Below, piece after piece: positions 1 through 8,667 of a stretch of DNA of 34,579 nucleotides. A program made the position numbers and the translations under genes. The DNA comes from Patescibacteria group bacterium (GTDB taxonomy: Bacteria > Patescibacteriota > Minisyncoccia > Phycocordibacterales > GWA1-40-21), in contig JAGWZI010000006.1 in NCBI GenBank assembly GCA_018968925.1, positions 1 through 34,579 of the forward strand, read 5' to 3'. The notes beneath the pieces are model-generated. The model saw nothing but the letters and a program-made list of their open reading frames with translations. It searched no databases and had not been told where the DNA came from. Position 1 is the first letter of the stretch. Each line of letters starts with the position of its first letter.

Positions 1-1495
<1,495 letters not shown>

Positions 1496-1797
1496 ATTTC
1501 CTATTCGGAAATTTAAAAACCACAACTGCCGCATCCGCTTCAAACGGATACGGCCATGTTTCGACCTGTCATGTGGAATCAATCCGCACGACAGATCATT
1601 TTTACCTGCCTGTCTGCGCCGCCTGAAAGACCCCGTCCGACATAGGTCGGACGAAACCGGCGGCGCGACAGAATTCAGTTGTCAATTTTCGTTCGTTCCG
1701 ATGAAAAAACCGCCTTCCGGCGGCTCATGGAGTCAATGCCAAAGCATTGGCTATATGAACCGCTGTAAAAATTGGTTTTTGTTCTGCATATCTGAGC
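1496..1797 (-). other. 23S rRNA precursor leader with stacked stem-loops
   Basis: Between the rRNA promoter and the mature 23S lie several stem-loops on the minus strand. In transcription order they are: CAATGC/GCATTG (around 1733-1748); a terminator-shaped hairpin (1704-1723); a long stem GCGCCGCC/GGCGGCGC enclosing GTCCGAC/GTCGGAC (about 1607-1670); a 12-bp stem with two G-U pairs (CTGTCGTGCGGA with TCCACATGACAG, about 1562-1595); CCGTATCCG/CGGATGCGG (about 1530-1555); and TTAAATTTCC/GGAAATTTAA at the 23S 5' edge. The paired blocks near the gene are probably rRNA processing stems. No tRNA and no 16S sequence was recognised here. Confidence 0.6.
1704..1723 (-). terminator. Terminator-shaped hairpin inside the 23S leader
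   Basis: On the minus strand CCGCC-GGAA-GGCGG is followed directly by six T, a textbook intrinsic terminator shape. It lies about 80 nt downstream of the predicted rRNA start point and about 210 nt before mature 23S. As drawn it would stop rRNA transcription, so it may be an attenuator, be overridden by antitermination, or be only a processing hairpin. Confidence 0.6.
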
Positions 1798-1803
1798 CAG
1801 GAG

Positions 1804-1831
1804 AGTATAGCGGAAATCAAAATAAAGTCAA
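1804..1831 (-). promoter_or_regulatory. Sigma70-type promoter for the 23S rRNA gene
   Basis: On the minus strand TTGACT (1831-1826), a 16-bp spacer and TATACT (1809-1804) predict a start near 1797. It is among the best -35/-10 pairs in the window and points toward 23S, with nothing but leader between. A 12-codon ATG frame (1789 to about 1751) follows the predicted start and precedes the hairpins. It could be a leader peptide or chance. Confidence 0.75.
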
Positions 1832-1914
1832 GGAAAATAAGCCGATTTCGGGGATTTCCTGTGTACAAAATGCGGAAACCGGTTTTGAGCCTTATTTTGC
1901 AAGGGAGAAAAGAA

Positions 1915-1942
1915 AAACACCCCCGAAAAAACAGGGGTGTTT
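1915..1942 (-). terminator. Intrinsic terminator after the TrpF-like gene
   Basis: On the minus strand AAACACCCC and GGGGTGTTT form a 9-bp stem around a 10-nt loop, followed by a T-rich tail (TTCTTTTC). It lies 12 nt past the TGA of the TrpF-like gene and upstream of the rRNA promoter, so it insulates the two units. Confidence 0.85.
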
Positions 1943-1953
1943 CGAACGAAAGA

Positions 1954-2724
1954 TCAGCCGGCGATTTCAAATAGCCTAAGCGCTTTCCGCACGTACGCTC
2001 CGGCTAAAGCGAGATCAAGACCGTCATCTTTGTTCCGCAAACGGCCCTCGGCATCGATGGAAAGACGCGGGAACTCCTTTGCGAGAAGCGCGACCGCGTC
2101 GAGCGTTTCGGCGGAAAGACCGCCGGCGATGCCGAGACCGATCTGCATGTTCTTCGCGGAAAGAGCCTCGAGATGGCCGCGCATGCGATCGACATCGAGC
2201 AACTGTCCTTTCCCGCCTGACGGGTCGAGAAGAACCGTATCGACAAGAATGTCGTACTCCCCGATCTTCTCGGCAAGCCTTTTCGGCGAATTGCCGATCA
2301 TCGTGAACGCGTAGCCGCCGACCTGTAGCACGATCGACGGAAGCCTTCCCCGCCGTTCAATATGCCCTTTGACGTATTTCTCGATGCTGCCGGGATCCGG
2401 CCACGGAATGTTCAACTGAAATCCGTGCAGATGCTCTCCGCCCCACGAATGCTCGAGAACCGTGAGCTGTTGGTCCAGCGTTTCCGGATCATCGGTATTG
2501 TAGTGGATGAGGTTCAACGTATGCGCCGAATCGGGAAAAATATCGCTGATGCCGTGCATGTCCGGATACCGATTCGGATATTTGTTGCGGATATTGCGCA
2601 CGGTCTTCCAGCTTGCAAGGACTCCGACCATGAGAAGGCACTTTTCATTCTCCGGAAAAACTTCCAGACATGCGTCGACTTCCCTCTTCAACATGAACCC
2701 GGTGATGCCGATGTATGGTTTCAT
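1954..2724 (-). CDS. TrpF-like (phosphoribosylanthranilate isomerase-like) beta/alpha-barrel protein
   Basis: This 256-aa protein has the phosphate-binding half of a ribulose-phosphate-binding barrel. LLDPSGGKG at about 165-173 matches the TrpF pattern LLD..GGTG, and GLGIAGGL at about 196-203 matches the TrpF AGGL turn. The N-terminus (YIGITGFM) lacks the catalytic cysteine expected in the KICG motif of true TrpF, while an Asp consistent with the general acid is present (DTVLLD). No other tryptophan gene is nearby. Seen: barrel motifs and the missing Cys. Inferred: a sugar-phosphate enzyme or binding protein, not necessarily an isomerase. The ATG is supported by a strong GGAAGGAG seven bases upstream, the clearest Shine-Dalgarno in the window. 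A TTGATT-16-TACTAT promoter (around 2773-2800) may drive it. Confidence 0.6.
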   Translation of the reverse strand: MKPYIGITGFMLKREVDACLEVFPENEKCLLMVGVLASWKTVRNIRNKYPNRYPDMHGISDIFPDSAHTLNLIHYNTDDPETLDQQLTVLEHSWGGEHLHGFQLNIPWPDPGSIEKYVKGHIERRGRLPSIVLQVGGYAFTMIGNSPKRLAEKIGEYDILVDTVLLDPSGGKGQLLDVDRMRGHLEALSAKNMQIGLGIAGGLSAETLDAVALLAKEFPRLSIDAEGRLRNKDDGLDLALAGAYVRKALRLFEIAG

Positions 2725-2731
2725 TGCACGA

Positions 2732-2740
2732 CTCCTTCCT
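2732..2740 (-). promoter_or_regulatory. Strong Shine-Dalgarno of the TrpF-like gene
   Basis: On the minus strand AGGAAGGAG ends seven nt before the ATG at 2724. It stands out because almost no other gene here has a recognisable SD. It indicates that the organism retains SD-dependent initiation for at least some genes. Confidence 0.7.
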
Positions 2741-2808
2741 CTTTTTTCAAAGAAAAAACTCCTGGTTTGATAGTACAGGAGCTTTCCGAAAAATCAATAT
2801 AGATCTTT

Positions 2809-3405
2809 TTATCCCAAAATGTGCCCGAGATCGGTCTCGTAGATGACCATTTCCTGGATGTGGCGGTATTTGAGGACTTCGTTTTGCTTGAACCAAAGGT
2901 TGATCTCATTCTTCGCTTCGTCGACGGAACCGGACGCGTGGATGACGTTGCGCACCGCGCGGCCGTCCGTGTCGGCAAGCTGATAGGAATCGAGGACGAG
3001 ATCGCCGCGGATCGTGCCGACATCGGACGTGAGCGGCTCGGTCGAGCCGACAAGCTTGCGCACGAGCGCGACCGCATGCGCCCCTTCGAGGACGAATGCG
3101 ACGACCGGGCCGGACGTGAAGTATTCGACGAGATTGCCGAGCACGCGCTTGCCGATATTCAAGGGATCGTTCGACGGCGCTTTCAGGCCTTTCTTCTCGT
3201 AACCGGCGATGGTTTTCTCGCCGACTTTGCGGAGCCACTCGGGGTCGAGCGTGTAATGCTTCTCGGCCTGCTCGCGCGTCGGCACGAGCATCTTCATGGC
3301 GACGAGCTTCAGGCCGACCTTTTCGAAGCGGCCGATGATCTCGCCGACGAGCGACCTTTGCACGCCGTCCGGTTTCACGATGACGAATGTCTGTTCGGTT
3401 TTCAT
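2809..3405 (-). CDS. ndk: Nucleoside diphosphate kinase, extended form
   Basis: NDK exchanges the gamma-phosphate between nucleoside di- and triphosphates through a phosphohistidine. The N-terminus TFVIVKPDGVQRSLVGEII, the GTIRGDL segment (about 130-136) and NVIHASGS with His156 as active site are diagnostic. At 198 aa it is about 50 residues longer than the usual bacterial enzyme. The extra residues lie mainly in an insert at about 52-90 and a longer C-terminus (LWFKQNEVLKYRHIQ onward). The gene starts 2 nt after the TAA of the upstream ATPase. It also has an extended -10 inside the end of that gene (TGATATAAA, 9 nt before the ATG), so it may be both read through and transcribed on its own. 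Confidence 0.95.
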   Translation of the reverse strand: MKTEQTFVIVKPDGVQRSLVGEIIGRFEKVGLKLVAMKMLVPTREQAEKHYTLDPEWLRKVGEKTIAGYEKKGLKAPSNDPLNIGKRVLGNLVEYFTSGPVVAFVLEGAHAVALVRKLVGSTEPLTSDVGTIRGDLVLDSYQLADTDGRAVRNVIHASGSVDEAKNEINLWFKQNEVLKYRHIQEMVIYETDLGHILG

Positions 3406-3407
3406 GG

Positions 3408-6167
3408 TTATACCTTTATATCAGGTTTTTTGTATTTTTCCAAAATCGCCCGCTCCACTTCCTGCCGGTCGGCGCCGTATTTCTGATACGACAATTCCTT
3501 TATTTTATCAATGAACAGTTTGTCGCCGCGCGGCGGCAGGTTCGTGAGAAGCGAGAACGGTTTCGTCGGCTTGCCGCGCGAAAGCAGCTTGATGTACGAG
3601 TGGTGCATCTCGATGTTCATGAGATCATTCGCGGAAAAGACCGGCGCGAACTGCTTGGCGAGATATTCGGCATCATCCGATGATACCCGGAAGACGTCCA
3701 TGGTGCCGACGTTGCCGAAAACGGCGTCCTTGATCTTCTCGTCGAGCTGCTTGATGAATTGGTGTGCCACCGTGAGCGAAAGCTTGTACTTGCGCGCTTC
3801 GGAGAGGATGACGGCGATCGAGTCGGTCGTGACGTTCTGAAATTCGTCGATATACAGATAGAACGGCGGCAGATCGGCGCCGAGGGAATCAACGCGCGAG
3901 AGCGCGGCCATCAGGATCTTGCCGACGATAATGAGACCGATCAGGTTCGAATTGATGTCGCCGAGCCGGCCTTTCGCCAGATTGACGAGGAGAATTTTCT
4001 TGTTGTCCATCACGTCCCGGAAATCGAACGCGGATTTCTCCTGCGAGACGATCGGCCGCATGATGTCGTTCGACAGGAAGACGTCGAATTTCGAGGTGAT
4101 GTAGGGCACGATGTTCGCAAGCGACGCTTCCCCGCCGGCCTTTGCCGCGATCTCGCGCCAGAACTGGATGACGATCGGGTTCTTGCATTTTGCAAGCTTC
4201 AGCTCGCGATATGCCTTGTCGGAAAGCACGCGCGAAACATCAAGCAGGGTCGATCCCGATTCCGGGTCCTCGATCGTGAGCATCACCGCGTTCCGGAAAT
4301 ACTGCTCGAACATCGGGCCGCCCGCGGTCTTCATGTCGAACAATTTATTGAAAATGGAAAGCATCTCGTTCACCACGAAGGTCTTCTGCTCCGGAAACCG
4401 TCTGTCATATTCGAGCATGTTGAGCCCCATCGGCCGCTCGGTGTGGCTCGGGTCGAAATAGATGACGTCGCCGTATCGCTCGGGCGGAATGTACGAAAGG
4501 ACTTCCTGGATGTCCGAACCGTGCGGATCGAGCATGCAGACGCCGTCGCCCGCGAGAATGTCCTGGCGGATCATCGATTTCAGCATCGTCGTCTTGCCGG
4601 TGCCGGTCTGGCCGATGAGATAGACGTGCCGCAGGCGGTCTTCGGCCGAAATGTGCACCGGCGTGCGAACGTTCCGGTAGACGTTCTCGCCGAGAAGGAT
4701 GCCGTCCATCGGCAGATCGAGCGGTGCGGGCGCAGACACGGCATTCGTCTGGCGGAGTTCCGACGAGCGGCTCGCGGTGCCTTCCGGCAGATGCATGACA
4801 GTCGTCAGTTCTTTCGTACTCAGCGTGAGCGCGCGGCGGTCGTCGAAAAGGCGGAAGGAAAAATCCCGCGCCATTTCGAGGAGCCGCTTGCCTTCAACGC
4901 GGTCGAAGACAAAGCGGTTGCCGGAGGTATTTTCAAACTGGTTGAACGACGATTCGATATCGGCGAGGATCGCTCCGGCGCGCTCGCGCGAGGCGGCCGA
5001 TGCCATGATGCGGATATTGACGGAAAGCAGCGGGTTCGCCGTCTTCTTCCTCACCGCTTCGACTTTCGTCGCGTTCGGCGCCGCCGATGTGCCGTCTTTC
5101 TTCTGTTTTTCCATGCCCACGAGCTGGGCTCCCGCGTGCTTGAACATGTTGAGGAACGAAATGTCCGCCTCATCGAGCGCGGCTTTGAACGGCATTCCCT
5201 TCTCGAGCCCTTTCAGCACGCGCTGGAAAAAACCCATCATCTCGCGCGGTGCCGGTTTCACGACAATCTCGACGGACGCGCCCTCGCCGACCTTCGCGAT
5301 CTTTGAGAAGCTCTCGACAAGGACGGCAAGCGGATCGTGATCGTACTCCTCGTACGTCCGGATCGGCAGGACGGCGTTCGCAGCGAGCGCGGCGTACGAT
5401 CCGACGTAATCGCCCGATTCATTGAAAATATTGTAATCGTCTTTCTTCTCGGCGATCACGGCGTCGGGAAAGACCGATTGGAGCTGTTTCTCGAAAAGCG
5501 TCCGCTTGCCGTCCGGCACCGCCATATAGAGCACGGTCTCGTTCGATCCTTTGGCGCTCGCAAGCTCGATCGAAAAATATCCCGGGCCGTTCGCATCGTC
5601 GCGCTCGACCGAAAGCATGCCGGCATAGAACTGCTCCATTTTCGAGACGAGCTCCTTGAGCCCTTTCGTTTTTTTGTCCTCGTCCTTGCCTGCAGCCGGC
5701 AGCGAAACCTCAAATAATGTCATGGCAAGCGCTTTCCAGATCGGACCGCGTTCGTTTTTACCGGTCGCGAAACCCGCTTTGACGTATTGAACAAGGAAAC
5801 GCTCGAAGTCGTCGGCGACATGCGGGTCGCGGAGACCTTCGACGACGGAGAGCGTATTGAGCACGCCTTTTTCCTGGAGGACCGTGATGAGCTCGGCCAT
5901 CTTTTGGTCGTGAGCTTCGGGCGCAAGATCGAGGACGATCGCTTCGCGTTCGGGATGCTTCAGCACATATTCTTTTGCAAGCATGTCGTCCGCATCGCGC
6001 TCAGCATGTTTTCTGATCTCGCGACTGACCACTTCTTCCCGACGCGCCGTTTCGCCGCGTTCGGCAAGCGCCGCTTCGTGCCGCTTGACCTGCTCTCGCA
6101 GGAAGGAAAGCTCTTCTTCAGGCGTCCTGAATTTCTGCTCGGAAACATCGGCGAATCGTTCTGCCAT
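3408..6167 (-). CDS. TraD/VirD4-like membrane-transfer ATPase
   Basis: This is a 919-aa protein. The first ~480 residues are a poorly conserved region opening with a charged coiled-coil-like stretch (EEELSFLREQVKRHEAALAE). The C-terminal half is a P-loop motor: Walker A GQTGTGKTT at about 518-526 followed by CMLDPHGSD, a Walker B-like strand FYLYIDEFQ at about 768-776, and a following sensor-like AHQFIKQL. This arrangement belongs to the VirD4/TraD/TraG coupling ATPases and their DUF87 relatives. Inferred role: energising transfer of DNA or protein at the membrane, possibly linked to pili. No transmembrane segment or other secretion gene is visible nearby, so the partner is unknown. The ATG at 6167 is preferred over an upstream TTG because an extended -10 ends 9 nt before it. 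Confidence 0.75.
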   Translation of the reverse strand: MAERFADVSEQKFRTPEEELSFLREQVKRHEAALAERGETARREEVVSREIRKHAERDADDMLAKEYVLKHPEREAIVLDLAPEAHDQKMAELITVLQEKGVLNTLSVVEGLRDPHVADDFERFLVQYVKAGFATGKNERGPIWKALAMTLFEVSLPAAGKDEDKKTKGLKELVSKMEQFYAGMLSVERDDANGPGYFSIELASAKGSNETVLYMAVPDGKRTLFEKQLQSVFPDAVIAEKKDDYNIFNESGDYVGSYAALAANAVLPIRTYEEYDHDPLAVLVESFSKIAKVGEGASVEIVVKPAPREMMGFFQRVLKGLEKGMPFKAALDEADISFLNMFKHAGAQLVGMEKQKKDGTSAAPNATKVEAVRKKTANPLLSVNIRIMASAASRERAGAILADIESSFNQFENTSGNRFVFDRVEGKRLLEMARDFSFRLFDDRRALTLSTKELTTVMHLPEGTASRSSELRQTNAVSAPAPLDLPMDGILLGENVYRNVRTPVHISAEDRLRHVYLIGQTGTGKTTMLKSMIRQDILAGDGVCMLDPHGSDIQEVLSYIPPERYGDVIYFDPSHTERPMGLNMLEYDRRFPEQKTFVVNEMLSIFNKLFDMKTAGGPMFEQYFRNAVMLTIEDPESGSTLLDVSRVLSDKAYRELKLAKCKNPIVIQFWREIAAKAGGEASLANIVPYITSKFDVFLSNDIMRPIVSQEKSAFDFRDVMDNKKILLVNLAKGRLGDINSNLIGLIIVGKILMAALSRVDSLGADLPPFYLYIDEFQNVTTDSIAVILSEARKYKLSLTVAHQFIKQLDEKIKDAVFGNVGTMDVFRVSSDDAEYLAKQFAPVFSANDLMNIEMHHSYIKLLSRGKPTKPFSLLTNLPPRGDKLFIDKIKELSYQKYGADRQEVERAILEKYKKPDIKV
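3415..3423 (-). promoter_or_regulatory. Extended -10 of ndk (near-leaderless)
   Basis: TGATATAAA on the minus strand, 9 nt before the ATG at 3405. It overlaps the last codons of the upstream gene. AAAGG directly after it could alternatively act as a weak SD on a longer message. Confidence 0.5.
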
Positions 6168-6176
6168 ATTTTCCGT

Positions 6177-6185
6177 ATTATAACA
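6177..6185 (-). promoter_or_regulatory. Extended -10 of the TraD-like ATPase gene
   Basis: TGTTATAAT on the minus strand, then 9 nt and the ATG at 6167. It excludes the longer TTG-initiated reading because that start would lie upstream of the promoter. It sits back to back with the plus-strand -10 at 6203-6211. Confidence 0.7.
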
Positions 6186-6202
6186 CACGAAATCGGGCAA
6201 TC

Positions 6203-6211
6203 TGCTATACT
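6203..6211 (+). promoter_or_regulatory. Extended -10 of the serine hydrolase gene
   Basis: TGCTATACT on the plus strand followed by 7 nt and the ATG at 6219. The predicted start of transcription coincides with the start codon to within 1-2 nt, implying a leaderless mRNA. No good -35 is present, as is usual when TGn is used. Confidence 0.65.
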
Positions 6212-6218
6212 AAAGGCC

Positions 6219-7247
6219 ATGGAAAAGAAGGAAAAGCGGCATATCGCGATTCAAATTACCGCAAGCATCATCCTCCTTGCGGCGGGTTTTGCCGCGGGCT
6301 ACGCTGTCATGCATGCGAAAACGACCGACCTCGTCCGGAGCATCAGGCCGGTGCACGAGAACAATTTCAATTATCAGTTCGTCTTCCCGCTCCTGAAATA
6401 CGATTTCGGCGCCGCGCGTCCGTATCTCGAGGACAAGGATCTCGAGCAGAAAATAAACGCGTATGTCCAAAACGCCTACGAAAACAACCGGGCTGAGAGC
6501 ATCTCCGTCTATGAGGCGAATCTCCTCGATAACGATTGGGCCGGCGTCAACGCGGATGCCGAATATCATCCTGCAAGCATGATGAAAGTGCTTATCATGA
6601 TCGCCTATTATCGGCAGTCGCAGCTTGATCCGGCAATCATGAACCAACGGTTCATATATACGGAACCGATCGCCGATCAGGCGAATGCGATCGAATACAA
6701 TCTGCCGTCCGATCTCGTCGTCGGACAGACATATAACGTCCGCGACCTGATCGCCCTCATGATTGAGCGTTCCGATAATGGCGCCGAGACCTTGCTTCTC
6801 GACAATTCGAACCAGACGATCCTGAACGACATCTATCATGATCTCGGCATCGAGGTGCCGACCGACGTGCCCGACTTCACGATCTCGCCGCGCACGTATT
6901 CGGCATTCATCCGCATCCTCTACAATACGACGTATCTGACCGACGCGGAATCAGAAGCGGCATTGTCGCTCATGGCGAGCACGACGTTCACAAAAGCGCT
7001 CGCCGCAGGCGTGCCGGCAGATGTCACCGTCGCCCACAAATACGGCGAGCATGTCGACACCGACGCCGCGAACGCGGTGACCGCGACCGAACTTCACGAC
7101 TGCGGCATCGTTTATGCCGAAAATCCCTACCAGATCTGCGTCATGACAAAAGGCTATCCCGACGAGACCGAAGCCGATCTCGCCGGCATCATCAAGGATA
7201 TCTCCGCTCTCGTGTACCGGTATAAAAATTCGGCGGAAAACAACTAG
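6219..7247 (+). CDS. Membrane-anchored class A beta-lactamase-like serine hydrolase
   Basis: This 342-aa protein has an N-terminal transmembrane anchor (about 9-31) and an extracytoplasmic penicillin-recognising-fold domain. The catalytic SxxK is Ser120-Met-Met-Lys123 and the second motif is Ser185-Asp186-Asn187, the SDN typical of class A beta-lactamases. The third motif is Lys274-Tyr-Gly in place of KTG. A clear omega-loop ExxLN was not found. In this family the Ser is acylated by beta-lactams or D-Ala peptides. With KYG and no obvious Glu166 it is more likely a cell-wall hydrolase or transpeptidase-like enzyme than a resistance enzyme (inference). It is the only gene on this strand in the left 22 kb and is convergent with map, whose stop codon overlaps its own. 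Confidence 0.8.
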   Translation: MEKKEKRHIAIQITASIILLAAGFAAGYAVMHAKTTDLVRSIRPVHENNFNYQFVFPLLKYDFGAARPYLEDKDLEQKINAYVQNAYENNRAESISVYEANLLDNDWAGVNADAEYHPASMMKVLIMIAYYRQSQLDPAIMNQRFIYTEPIADQANAIEYNLPSDLVVGQTYNVRDLIALMIERSDNGAETLLLDNSNQTILNDIYHDLGIEVPTDVPDFTISPRTYSAFIRILYNTTYLTDAESEAALSLMASTTFTKALAAGVPADVTVAHKYGEHVDTDAANAVTATELHDCGIVYAENPYQICVMTKGYPDETEADLAGIIKDISALVYRYKNSAENN

Positions 7248-8014
7248 ACCTCCGTCAAAATTTCCACGCCTTTCGCGGTAATAACGATCGTGTGCTCGAA
7301 ATGCGCGGCGCGCGAACCGTCCGCCGTCTTGTACGTATAGCCGTCATCGTCGAGATAGACGTTCTTGCTGCCCGCAGTAAACATCGGCTCAATGGCGAGC
7401 ACCATGCCCGGTTTGAGCTTCTCGCCGCTTCCCTTTCTGCCGAAATTCGGCACGTACGGATCCTCGTGCACCTTGTAGCCGACGCCGTGGCCGCAGAGCT
7501 CTTCGACGACGCCAAAGCCCGCCGCCTGACCGACGCGCTCGACCGCGTATCCGATGTCGCCGATATGACCGCCGCCTTTTACCGCCTTGATGCCGGCAAA
7601 GAGCGCTTTCTCGGTCGCCAAAACAAGCTTTTCCGCTTCCGCATCCGCCGCACCGACGACGACCGTCGCCGCAGTGTCGGTGATGAGTCCCCGATGCGTG
7701 AGGCACATGTCGAACGAGACAATATCGCCGTTCGCGAGGATCTTCGGATGCTCGTTCGGAATGCCGTGGACGACCTCGTCGTTCACGGAGATGCAGACGG
7801 ACGCCGGGTATGGTCGCTTCGCGCCCTTCGGCCGGTAGCCGAGAAGCGACGGCACATCGCCGCCTTCGCGAGCCATTTTTTCGGCAAGCGCATCGAGATC
7901 GGCCGTCGAGACGCCGATCTTTGCGGCATTGCGCAAGGCCTGCATGATGGCGGCAAGCCGCCTGCCGCCTTCGCGCAGGATTTTTATCTCTTCGGGAGTT
8001 TTGATGGTGATCAT
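7244..8014 (-). CDS. map: Methionine aminopeptidase, type I
   Basis: Removes the initiator methionine from nascent proteins. All five metal ligands are visible in a 256-aa pita-bread protein of normal type Ia length: Asp102, Asp113, His176, Glu209 and Glu240, with the substrate-contacting His83 in VVHGIP. Its ATG overlaps the adk stop by 4 nt (ATGA), so it is translationally coupled to adk. The secY-adk-map order is the conserved downstream end of the spc operon. Its stop codon overlaps the stop of the convergent serine hydrolase, leaving no room for a terminator between them. Confidence 0.97.
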   Translation of the reverse strand: MITIKTPEEIKILREGGRRLAAIMQALRNAAKIGVSTADLDALAEKMAREGGDVPSLLGYRPKGAKRPYPASVCISVNDEVVHGIPNEHPKILANGDIVSFDMCLTHRGLITDTAATVVVGAADAEAEKLVLATEKALFAGIKAVKGGGHIGDIGYAVERVGQAAGFGVVEELCGHGVGYKVHEDPYVPNFGRKGSGEKLKPGMVLAIEPMFTAGSKNVYLDDDGYTYKTADGSRAAHFEHTIVITAKGVEILTEV

Positions 8015-8628
8015 TTCGAGAATCCGAGCTTATGCATGAGATCGGCGTCGACAGCGTCCGGCGTCTGTTCTCCGTCGATGTCAAGCACGACGCAGTCCTT
8101 GTTCGTGCGGAAAAATTCTAATGCCGGCACAACGTCCTTGTCGAACCAGTTCATGCGGTTCTCGATGGCGGATGGAATGTCGTCCGAGCGGGCGCGAGCG
8201 GTGAGACGGGCGGTCGCCGATGCGCGGGAGACTTCGATATTGAGAATCTTGTAATTCGCGATCTCGAGGAATTTCATGGTGCTGTCGAGAAAGACCGCCT
8301 CGACGAGCTTGCGCGGCGCGCCGTCAAAAATGAGCTGTTCCGTACCGGTAAAATGCTCGATAATGTAGTTGATCCAGAGGCCGATAATAACCGGGTCCGG
8401 CGCGAGATTGCCCGCTTCGATCAGGCGCTTGACGATCTTTTGCACGTACGAATCACCTTTCGCGTATGCGCGCAGGAATGCGCCAGTCTCGATATGCAAA
8501 AACGGCATGTCATGCCTTGCAAAATAGTCTTTGAGCATCGCGACCTGCGTCCCCTTGCCGGAACCGGACCGGCCCATGAAGACATACGCCATCGGTGCGG
8601 GTTTTTTCAAATCGGTTTTCCTGGCCAT
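8011..8628 (-). CDS. adk: Adenylate kinase, short-LID form
   Basis: Interconverts ATP, AMP and ADP. The P-loop is Gly19-RSGSGKGT (about 19-27), followed by the AMP-binding stretch FLHIETGAFLRA and by FDGAPRK, which replaces the usual DGFPR. After the central strand the Arg-rich segment runs ARLTARARSDD straight into the C-terminal domain. The ~30-residue LID insert of long bacterial enzymes is therefore absent, giving 205 aa including a ~12-residue N-terminal extension. The start is fixed by an extended -10 seven nt upstream. That promoter lets adk-map be expressed apart from the ribosomal genes. The last codons overlap map. Confidence 0.93.
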   Translation of the reverse strand: MARKTDLKKPAPMAYVFMGRSGSGKGTQVAMLKDYFARHDMPFLHIETGAFLRAYAKGDSYVQKIVKRLIEAGNLAPDPVIIGLWINYIIEHFTGTEQLIFDGAPRKLVEAVFLDSTMKFLEIANYKILNIEVSRASATARLTARARSDDIPSAIENRMNWFDKDVVPALEFFRTNKDCVVLDIDGEQTPDAVDADLMHKLGFSK

Positions 8629-8635
8629 GGCGGCG

Positions 8636-8644
8636 ATTATACCA
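8636..8644 (-). promoter_or_regulatory. Extended -10 of adk-map
   Basis: TGGTATAAT on the minus strand followed by exactly 7 nt and the adk ATG at 8628. It lies in the 39-bp gap between secY and adk, so adk-map can be made as a leaderless two-gene message in addition to read-through from secY. Confidence 0.75.
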
Positions 8645-8667
8645 TGAACTGTCCGCCGGGCGGAAAC

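Noticed and set aside
1680-1685. TTGACA on the minus strand inside the 23S leader as a second rRNA promoter
   Set aside because: At 16-18 bp downstream the sequence is GC-rich (CGCCGG) and has no -10.
1780-1800. TCCTGGCTCAG on the minus strand, identical to part of the universal 16S 5' motif
   Set aside because: Only 11 nt match and the following sequence does not continue as 16S. It is most likely chance, so I do not call a 16S remnant.
3759-5306. Long open frames (over 500 codons) opposite the TraD-like ATPase and other genes
   Set aside because: They mirror GC-rich coding sequence on the other strand. Their products are Arg/Asp/His-rich with no domains, start signals or promoters.
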